From: an uncultured Oscillospiraceae bacterium
GTDB lineage: Bacteria > Bacillota > Clostridia > Oscillospirales > Oscillospiraceae
DNA: 14,338 bases
NCBI GenBank assembly: GCA_910577805.1
Contig: CAJTOE010000052.1
Location: forward strand, 1-14,338
Direction of reading: 5' to 3'
Shown: piece after piece, positions 5,742 through 11,255 of the stretch
Layout: the number at the start of each line of letters is the position of its first letter
Position numbering within the stretch: position 1 is the first letter of the stretch
The notes under the pieces: model-generated
What the model saw: the letters and a program-made list of their open reading frames with translations, nothing else
Databases searched by the model: none
Told to the model about the DNA's origin: nothing
Translations under genes and position numbers: made by a program

Positions 5742-8673
5742 TTTGGGAACTCCTCTCTTGAATCGCGGCCATCAGGCTCCGAATACGGATTTTGACGGCT
5801 CCAAGGTTGTTGATATCGTCAATTTTAAGCTGGGTGTAGAGCTTGCCGCCCTCCTCCAGGATGGCGCGCATCTCGTCGCCGGTGATGGCGTCGATGCCGC
5901 AGCCGAAGGAGACCAGCTGAATCAGCTCCATGTCCGCCTGGGTACACACATACCGGGCGGCGTCGTACATCCGGGCGTGGTAGGTCCACTGGTTCAAAAC
6001 CCTCCGGGGGGCTTTGTCCTCCAGATAGGCCACAGAATCCTCCGTGACCAGCACGAACCCGAAGGAGGTGATCAAATCGTTGATGCCGTGGTTGATCTCC
6101 GGGTCCATATGATAGGGCCGGCCGGCCACCACCAGGATGGGCTTCCCCTCCCGGCGGGCCTGGGTGATGTACGCCGCGGCCTGGGTGCGTAAGTCGGTCT
6201 TGTACGCCTCATAGGCGGTGTAGGCCGCTTTTGCCGCCTGGACCGTCTCCCGCTTGGGCACCCCGAACTCCGTCAAAAACCAGTCCGCCGCCCGCTTTTC
6301 AAAGTCCCGCGGCCGGTGCAGGCCAAAGTACGGAAACAGATACCGGACCTTTTTCAGGGAGGGCACGTTGGCGTTGAGAAGCTCCGGGTAGTAGGCCACT
6401 ACGGGGCAGTTATAGTTATTGTCTCCAGCGCCCTCGTCAAAGTTGTAGGGCATACAGGGATAGAAGATCACGTCCGCCTCCTGCTCCACCAGGGCCTCGA
6501 TGTGGCCGTGCAGGAGCTTGGCGGGGTAGCAGACCGTGTCGGAGGGGATGGTCCGCTGGCCCTTGAGGTAGAGCTTCCGGGAGGACTCCGGGGAGAGCAT
6601 CACTTCAAAATTCAGCCGGGTCAGCAGCTCGAACCAGAAGGGCAGATTTTCGTACATATTCAGGCCGAAGGGAAGGCCGATGATGCCGCGGGACCCGTCC
6701 CCGCTCCCCTTGCCCTGGAGGGCGCGAAGCTTTTGGTATTTGTAGCGCATCAGGTCGGGCTGACGGCTCGGCTCCTCCCCCAGGGGGCGGGAGCAGCGGT
6801 TGCCCGACACAAAGCGTCTCCCGCCGTCGAAGGTGTTGACGGTCAGGGCGCAGTGGTTGGTGCAGAGGCCGCAGGTGGCGGGCTTTGCGGTGTGGGAGAA
6901 TTTTTCCAGCGCCTTGGCGGGCAGCAGCCCGGACCGGCTCAGGCCCAGGTCCCGCGCGGCCAGGGCGGCGCCGAAGGCCCCCATGATCCCGGCGATGGTG
7001 GGGCGGGTGACCTCCCGCTGAAGCTCCTGCTCGAAGGCCCGCAATACCGCGTCGTTGTGGAAGGTGCCCCCCTGGACGACGATGTGTTCGCCCAGGTCGC
7101 TGGCGCTGGCGGCGCGGATGACCTTGTAAATGGCGTTTTTCACGATGGAGATGGACAGCCCGGCGGAAATGTCCTCCACGCTGGCGCCGTCCTTCTGGGC
7201 CTGCTTCACGCTGGAGTTCATGAACACCGTACAGCGGCTTCCCAGATTCACCGGCCGCTGGGTGAACAGGCCCAGCTTGGCGAAGTCCGCGATGGAGTAG
7301 CCCAGGGCCTTGGCGAAGGTCTCGATAAAGGACCCGCAGCCGGAGGAACAGGCCTCGTTGAGCATGATGGAGTCCACCGCGCCGTTGCGTATTTTAAAGC
7401 ACTTCATGTCCTGCCCGCCGATGTCGATGATAAAATCGACCTGAGGGCTGAAGTGGGCGGCGGCCTTGTAGTGGGCCATGGTCTCCACCAGGCCCAGGTC
7501 GCACCGGAAGGCGTTTTTGATCAAATCCTCGCCGTAGCCGGTGACGGCGGCACCCTTGATTACAATATGCGTCCCGCACAGCTTATAGATGTGCCGGAGC
7601 TGTTCCAGAACGATGGATACCGGGTTGCCCTGGTTGGAGTGGTAGTAGGAGTAGAGCAGTCCGCCCTGGGGCGTAATGAGGGCCAGCTTTGTGGTGGTGG
7701 AGCCGGCGTCGATGCCCAGGTAGGCGTCGCCCTTGTAGCGGGCGGGGTCCGCCTCCGGGGGACGGCTGGCGTTGTGCCGGGCGCAGAACGCGTCGTATTC
7801 CTTCCGGGAGGCGAACAGCGGGGGCATGGTGTCCACGACGGTAGTGGATTCCACGGACTCCTCCAGCTTTTGGAGGACCGCCTCAAAGGGGATGGGCGTA
7901 TAGTCGGTGGCGCACAGGGCCGCGCCCATGGCGGCGAAGCAGTCGCCGTCGGCGGGGAATACGGCGTGGTCCTGGTCCAGGCGGAGGGTTTCCGTAAACC
8001 GCTGGCGCAGGCCCTTTAAGAAGTGGAGGGGACCGCCCAAAAAGACGATCTTGCCTGCCAGCTCCCGGCCCTGGGTCAGACCGGCCACGGTCTGGTCCAC
8101 CACCGCCTGGAAAATCGACGCGGCGATATCCTCCTTGCGTCCGCCCTGGTTCAGGATGGGCTGAATGTCGCTCTTGGCGAATACCCCGCACCGGGAGGCG
8201 ATGGGATAGATTTTCGTATGCTCCAGGGACAGCCGGTCCAGCTCGTTCACGTCCACGTTCATCAGGGTAGCCATCTGGTCGATGAACGCCCCGGTGCCTC
8301 CGGCGCAGGAGCCGTTCATCCGCTCCTCCAGCGCGCCGCCGAAAAAGATGATCTTGGCGTCCTCGCCGCCCAGCTCAATGACCGCGTCGGTGTCGGGGAT
8401 GTATGTATTGACGGCGGCGGCGGTGGCGTACACCTCCTGGACAAAGTCGATATCCGCCGCCTTGGCCACCCCCAGCCCGGCGGAGCCGGTGATGACCAGC
8501 TTGATGGACTGGCCGGACAGCCGGTCGGTGAGGGTGCGCAGGGTCTGGCAGGCCCGCTCTCTGGTTTTGGAGTAGTGCCGCTCGTAGGAGCGGAACAGCA
8601 GTTTATTTTGCTCGTCCAGCAGCACTACCTTGACGGTGGTGCTGCCAATGTCGATGCCAACTCGTAAGCTCAT
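5722..8673 (-). CDS. Acyl-CoA dehydratase activase with two BadF/BcrA ASKHA ATPase modules and a DUF2229 lobe
   Basis: Encodes 983 residues; ATG at 8671-8673 with an AGGAG ribosome binding site eight bases upstream. ASKHA module 1 (about 1-260) has the phosphate loop GIDIGSTTVK (6-15), Cys123 in NGSCAGGTGAF and Cys162 in SRCGVFAKSD. Module 2 (about 317-575) has GIDAGSTTTK (320-329), Cys442 in NEACSSGCGSF and Cys481 in SRCTVFMNSS. These cysteine pairs match those holding the [4Fe-4S] cluster at the dimer interface of activases such as HgdC. A cysteine ribbon follows (Cys601, 604, 608 and 627), then a DUF2229/HgdB-like lobe (about 665-975) with Cys715 in DTVCYPAK, Cys740 in FYPCMPYN and Cys925 in FGCGIDAI. 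Known family role: ATP-driven delivery of very low-potential electrons to a partner Fe-S protein. The partner here is probably the overlapping downstream gene; the final substrate is unknown. Confidence 0.9.
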   Translation of the reverse strand: MSLRVGIDIGSTTVKVVLLDEQNKLLFRSYERHYSKTRERACQTLRTLTDRLSGQSIKLVITGSAGLGVAKAADIDFVQEVYATAAAVNTYIPDTDAVIELGGEDAKIIFFGGALEERMNGSCAGGTGAFIDQMATLMNVDVNELDRLSLEHTKIYPIASRCGVFAKSDIQPILNQGGRKEDIAASIFQAVVDQTVAGLTQGRELAGKIVFLGGPLHFLKGLRQRFTETLRLDQDHAVFPADGDCFAAMGAALCATDYTPIPFEAVLQKLEESVESTTVVDTMPPLFASRKEYDAFCARHNASRPPEADPARYKGDAYLGIDAGSTTTKLALITPQGGLLYSYYHSNQGNPVSIVLEQLRHIYKLCGTHIVIKGAAVTGYGEDLIKNAFRCDLGLVETMAHYKAAAHFSPQVDFIIDIGGQDMKCFKIRNGAVDSIMLNEACSSGCGSFIETFAKALGYSIADFAKLGLFTQRPVNLGSRCTVFMNSSVKQAQKDGASVEDISAGLSISIVKNAIYKVIRAASASDLGEHIVVQGGTFHNDAVLRAFEQELQREVTRPTIAGIMGAFGAALAARDLGLSRSGLLPAKALEKFSHTAKPATCGLCTNHCALTVNTFDGGRRFVSGNRCSRPLGEEPSRQPDLMRYKYQKLRALQGKGSGDGSRGIIGLPFGLNMYENLPFWFELLTRLNFEVMLSPESSRKLYLKGQRTIPSDTVCYPAKLLHGHIEALVEQEADVIFYPCMPYNFDEGAGDNNYNCPVVAYYPELLNANVPSLKKVRYLFPYFGLHRPRDFEKRAADWFLTEFGVPKRETVQAAKAAYTAYEAYKTDLRTQAAAYITQARREGKPILVVAGRPYHMDPEINHGINDLITSFGFVLVTEDSVAYLEDKAPRRVLNQWTYHARMYDAARYVCTQADMELIQLVSFGCGIDAITGDEMRAILEEGGKLYTQLKIDDINNLGAVKIRIRSLMAAIQERSSQNGTASL

Positions 8674-8709
8674 GCAGAAAACTCCTGAGAATCATTTTTG
8701 TTTGCCTAC

Positions 8710-8738
8710 ATCATAAGTGCAATTTTTCACTTCCGCAA
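8710..8738 (-). promoter_or_regulatory. Sigma-A promoter of the activase/dehydratase operon with an operator-like dyad in its spacer
   Basis: Read on the minus strand, TTGCGG (8733-8738) and TATGAT (8710-8715) are separated by exactly 17 bases, and the start codon of the activase lies about 35 bases downstream. The spacer is filled by an imperfect palindrome, AAGTG at 8715-8719 and CACTT at 8728-8732, with AA/TT symmetry between. That is a classic repressor position. The inner core, GTGCAATTTTTCAC, is one base off the pattern GTGAANNNNTTCAC of the redox repressor Rex, but its flanks differ, so the identity of any binder is open. Confidence 0.65.
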
Positions 8739-8743
8739 TGATT

Positions 8744-8792
8744 TTAACGTTATCTTAACGGGAGGCCGGAAACTAACAACAGTCTTTTAACG
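8744..8792. promoter_or_regulatory. Three TTAACG repeats in the divergent control region, candidate response-regulator sites
   Basis: TTAACG occurs at 8744-8749, 8755-8760 and 8787-8792, all in the same orientation. The first two are 11 bases apart, the helical-turn spacing typical of tandem half-sites for OmpR-family regulators, and the third is 32 bases (about three turns) further. The first pair lies six bases upstream of the -35 of the minus-strand operon, near -41 to -57 of its predicted start. The third lies about 34 bases upstream of the -35 of the regulator gene. Seen directly: repeats and spacing. Inferred: binding by the adjacent regulator. Confidence 0.45.
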
Positions 8793-8825
8793 CGAAAGCC
8801 AGCTCCCAGGATTTTTAGGAAAATC

Positions 8826-8854
8826 TTGAAAAAACCGCCCGGACAGGCTATGAT
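8826..8854 (+). promoter_or_regulatory. Sigma-A promoter of the response regulator/kinase genes
   Basis: TTGAAA (8826-8831) and TATGAT (8849-8854) are separated by 17 bases, a near-consensus sigma-A promoter. Transcription would start near 8861, followed by a GGGAGGAAGG ribosome binding site and the ATG at 8884. An imperfect dyad, GGATTTT at 8809-8815 and AAAATCTT just before, abuts the -35, so the promoter may also be controlled. Confidence 0.8.
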
Positions 8855-8883
8855 ACAGGCAGTATCTCATGGGAGGAAGGACA

Positions 8884-9561
8884 ATGAAGCACATTCTGCT
8901 GCTGGAGGACGACAAGGCTTTGGGGCGGGGCGTCTGTCTGGCGCTGAAGAGCGGCGAGGTGGAGGTGACGCTCTGCGACACCCTGGCCCAGGGCCGTCAG
9001 GTCTTTCAGCAAGCGCCCTTCGACCTGCTGATTTTAGACGTGAATCTGCCCGACGGCAGCGGTCTGGACCTGCTGCGGCAGGCCCGGCTGACCGGCAGCG
9101 TCCCGGTGATCCTGCTCACCACCAACGACCTGGAAACGGACATCGTCGCCGGGCTGGAATCCGGCGCGGACGACTATATCACAAAGCCTTTCTCCCTGGC
9201 GGTGCTGCGGGCCAGGGTGAACGTGCAGCTGCGCCGGAGCGCCGCCCTGGGGTCCGAGGCCGTGGAGCTGGAGGGCTTTTTCTTCGACTTTGGACAGATG
9301 GAATTCCGGCGGCAGGAGCAAAGCGTGGAGTTAAGCAAAACGGAGCAGAGATTACTGCGGCTGCTGGTGGAGAACCGGGGGCAGGTACTCAGCCGGGAGG
9401 TCCTGTTGGACCGGGTGTGGAGCGGCGGCGGGGAGTACGTGGACCCCAATGCTCTGTCCGTCACCATCAAGCGCCTGCGGGACAAGCTGGAGGACGTGCC
9501 CTCCAAGCCCCGGTTTATCAAGACCGTGTACGGCATCGGCTATACCTGGGCGGTGAAATAA
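8884..9561 (+). CDS. OmpR-family response regulator (receiver + winged helix)
   Basis: Encodes 225 residues from the ATG at 8884. An upstream in-frame ATG at 8869 would add MGGRT, but it overlaps the GGGAGGAAGG ribosome binding site (about 8870-8879), so 8884 is chosen. The receiver domain (1-115) shows the acidic pair Asp9/Asp10 in LLEDDKALG, the phospho-acceptor Asp52 in LILDVNLPDG, the switch threonine in ILLTTND and Lys101 in YITKPFSL. The C-terminal winged helix (about 125-225) has VELSKTEQRLLRLLVENRGQ, SREVLLDRVW, the recognition helix region PNALSVTIKRLRDKLE and the wing IKTVYGIGYTW. It lies 17 bases ahead of a histidine kinase and upstream of an ABC exporter, a layout common in Clostridia for peptide or envelope-stress responses. 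Its targets are probably its own region and the ABC genes. Confidence 0.94.
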   Translation: MKHILLLEDDKALGRGVCLALKSGEVEVTLCDTLAQGRQVFQQAPFDLLILDVNLPDGSGLDLLRQARLTGSVPVILLTTNDLETDIVAGLESGADDYITKPFSLAVLRARVNVQLRRSAALGSEAVELEGFFFDFGQMEFRRQEQSVELSKTEQRLLRLLVENRGQVLSREVLLDRVWSGGGEYVDPNALSVTIKRLRDKLEDVPSKPRFIKTVYGIGYTWAVK

Positions 9562-9578
9562 GGCGGTGAAGCAATGAT

Positions 9579-10472
9579 ATGGAACGCATATTTCTTGTAA
9601 TCGCGGCATTGGCGGTCCTGGGGGCGCTGTGGAACGGCTGGAGGACCCAGCGCATCCTGGACCAGCTGGAAGAGATGCTGGAGGAGGCGGTGCAGGGCCG
9701 CTTTTCCGAGCGGCGCTTTGACGAGAGCCGCCTGTCACGGGCGGAGACTCAGCTTGCCCACTATCTCTCCGCCTCCGCTCTGTCCACCCAAAACCTGGCG
9801 GAGGAAAAACAGGCCATCCAGAGCCTGGTGGCCGACATCTCCCACCAGACCAAAACGCCCCTGGCCAACATCCTGCTGTACATCCAGCTTTTGGAGGAAC
9901 AGCCCTTGACCGAGGAGGGACGGGGCTGTACGGCGGAGCTGGAGAGCCAGGCCAAAAAACTCCAGTCTTTGCTGGACGCGCTGGTCAAGACCTCCCGGCT
10001 GGAGGCCGGTATGCTGACCCTCCACCCGGAGCGGCGTCCGCTGCGGCCCATGCTGGAGGAGGCGGTGCATCAGCTTGCGCCCAGGGCCGCGGAAAAAGCG
10101 CTGACGCTGACCCTGGCCCCCACCGAGGCCCCGGCGGTCTTTGACCTCAAGTGGACGGCGGAGGCGGTGTGCAATCTGCTGGACAACGCGGTGAAGTACA
10201 CCCCCGCCGGGGGCGAGATCGCGGTGTCGGTGGCGGTCTACGAGCTGTTCTGCCGGGTGGACGTGGCGGATACCGGCCCTGGGGTCCCGGAGGAGGAGCA
10301 GCCGAAAATTTTTCAGCGGTTCTACCGGGGCCGCGCCGCCCGTGAGACGGAGGGAGTCGGGGTGGGGCTGTACCTGGCCCGCCAGATTGCCGAGGACCAG
10401 GGGGGCTATCTCAAGGCGGTTTCCCGGCCCGGCGGGGGGATGATTTTTTCTCTCTGCCTGCCCCGCGACTGA
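9579..10472 (+). CDS. Sensor histidine kinase with a single membrane segment
   Basis: Encodes 297 residues. The ATG at 9579 is fixed by an in-frame TGA at 9567-9569; the ribosome binding site AAGGCGGTG (9560-9568) overlaps the regulator stop. One hydrophobic segment (about residues 4-19) is followed at once by a cytoplasmic coiled linker, so no extracellular sensor domain is visible. The dimerisation helix carries the phospho-acceptor His89 in ISHQTKTPLANI. The ATPase domain has the N box NLLDNAVKYTP (199-209), the G1 box DTGPGV (231-236), QRFYRG, and the G2 box GVGVGLYLARQIAE (259-272). It should phosphorylate the preceding response regulator. With no input domain, it may get its signal from the membrane or from the neighbouring ABC transporter, as known for Bce-type systems. 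The signal is unknown. Confidence 0.92.
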   Translation: MERIFLVIAALAVLGALWNGWRTQRILDQLEEMLEEAVQGRFSERRFDESRLSRAETQLAHYLSASALSTQNLAEEKQAIQSLVADISHQTKTPLANILLYIQLLEEQPLTEEGRGCTAELESQAKKLQSLLDALVKTSRLEAGMLTLHPERRPLRPMLEEAVHQLAPRAAEKALTLTLAPTEAPAVFDLKWTAEAVCNLLDNAVKYTPAGGEIAVSVAVYELFCRVDVADTGPGVPEEEQPKIFQRFYRGRAARETEGVGVGLYLARQIAEDQGGYLKAVSRPGGGMIFSLCLPRD

Positions 10473-10476
10473 AATC

Positions 10477-10529
10477 TTACGATTCTGTTAGATTTTTGAA
10501 AGAGTGTGGAAAGATTTGCGTGGTATAGT
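10477..10529 (+). promoter_or_regulatory. Candidate regulator-activated promoter of the ABC transporter genes
   Basis: An extended -10 element, TGG followed by TATAGT (10524-10529), lies 49 bases before the ABC ATPase start, but no good -35 stands at the right distance: TTGAAA at 10496-10501 is 22 bases away. Upstream, TTACGAT (10477-10483) and TTAGATT (10488-10494) form a direct repeat with 11-base spacing, ending 30 bases before the -10. A poor -35 with tandem half-sites just upstream is the usual design of a promoter activated by an OmpR-type regulator. Binding is inferred. Confidence 0.5.
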
Positions 10530-10560
10530 CTGTATTGCCGAGAGGCAGTACAGACTTTTT
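10527..10560 (+). terminator. Hairpin with GNRA-type loop and T-run between kinase and ABC ATPase
   Basis: AGTCTGTATTGCC pairs with GGCAGTACAGACT (13 pairs, one G-T) around a GAGA tetraloop, and is followed by five T. It has the form of an intrinsic terminator or attenuator for transcripts coming from the regulator and kinase genes. Its left arm overlaps the candidate -10 of the ABC promoter, so a transcript starting there would lack the full left arm. Confidence 0.65.
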
Positions 10561-10578
10561 CCTATGGAGGGATTGACT

Positions 10579-11250
10579 ATGACGATTTTAGAGACCAAGG
10601 CATTACGGAAAATCTACGGCTCCGGAGACACGGAGGTCCGGGCTTTGGACGGCGTGGACCTGACCGTGGACAAGGGCGAATTTGTGGCGGTGGTAGGCAC
10701 CTCCGGCTCCGGAAAATCCACCCTGCTGCACATGCTGGGCGGACTGGACCGGCCTACCTCCGGCGCAGTCCTGGTGGACGGCAGCGACATTTTCTCCCTG
10801 AAGGACGAGGCCCTGACCATCTTCCGCCGCCGGAAGATCGGCTTTGTCTTTCAGAATTACAATCTGGTCCCGGTGCTGAACGTGTACGAGAACATCGTAC
10901 TGCCCATTCAGCTGGACGGAGGCCGGGTGGACGAGGCCTACGTAAACCGCATTATCGAGACGCTGGGTCTGGAGGACAAATTGCAGCGGTTACCCAACAA
11001 CCTGTCCGGCGGGCAGCAGCAGCGGGTAGCCATCGCCCGCGCCCTGGCGGCGAAACCGGCCATCATCCTGGCCGACGAGCCGACCGGCAATCTGGACTCC
11101 AAGACCAGCCAGGACGTAATGGGTCTGCTGAAAATCACCAGCCAGAAGTTCACCCAGACCATCGTCATGATTACCCACAACGAGGAAATCGCCCAAATGG
11201 CCGAACGGATCATCCGTATTGAGGACGGGCGCATCGTGGTACGGGGGTGA
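10579..11250 (+). CDS. ABC transporter ATP-binding protein, MacB/FtsX-permease class
   Basis: Encodes 223 residues from the ATG at 10579, preceded by ATGGAGGGA as ribosome binding site. A GTG at 10504 in the same frame would run through the promoter and hairpin and is rejected. The motifs are complete: Walker A GTSGSGKST (40-48), the Q loop FQNYNLVPVL with Gln92, the signature LSGGQQQRVAIARAL (142-156), Walker B IILADEP with Glu167 (162-168), the D loop GNLDS, and the switch His200 in MITHNEE. The GLDRPTSG and FQNYNLVPVLNVYENI patterns are typical of LolD/MacB-like ATPases that drive FtsX-type permeases. These work as mechanical devices moving peptides, lipoproteins or antibiotics at the membrane rather than through a closed channel. 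The stop overlaps the possible GTG of the permease gene. The substrate is unknown. Confidence 0.95.
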   Translation: MTILETKALRKIYGSGDTEVRALDGVDLTVDKGEFVAVVGTSGSGKSTLLHMLGGLDRPTSGAVLVDGSDIFSLKDEALTIFRRRKIGFVFQNYNLVPVLNVYENIVLPIQLDGGRVDEAYVNRIIETLGLEDKLQRLPNNLSGGQQQRVAIARALAAKPAIILADEPTGNLDSKTSQDVMGLLKITSQKFTQTIVMITHNEEIAQMAERIIRIEDGRIVVRG

Positions 11251-11255
11251 GGGCC

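Noticed and set aside
6316..8019. A 567-codon open frame on the plus strand opposite the activase gene
   Set aside because: Composition is dominated by Gly, Val, Ala and Gln with no recognisable domain, and the opposite strand encodes two complete ASKHA modules. Shadow frame.
10504..10578. GTG at 10504 as the start of the ABC ATPase
   Set aside because: The extension would cover the candidate promoter and hairpin; the ATG at 10579 has an ATGGAGGGA site and gives the normal start of the family.
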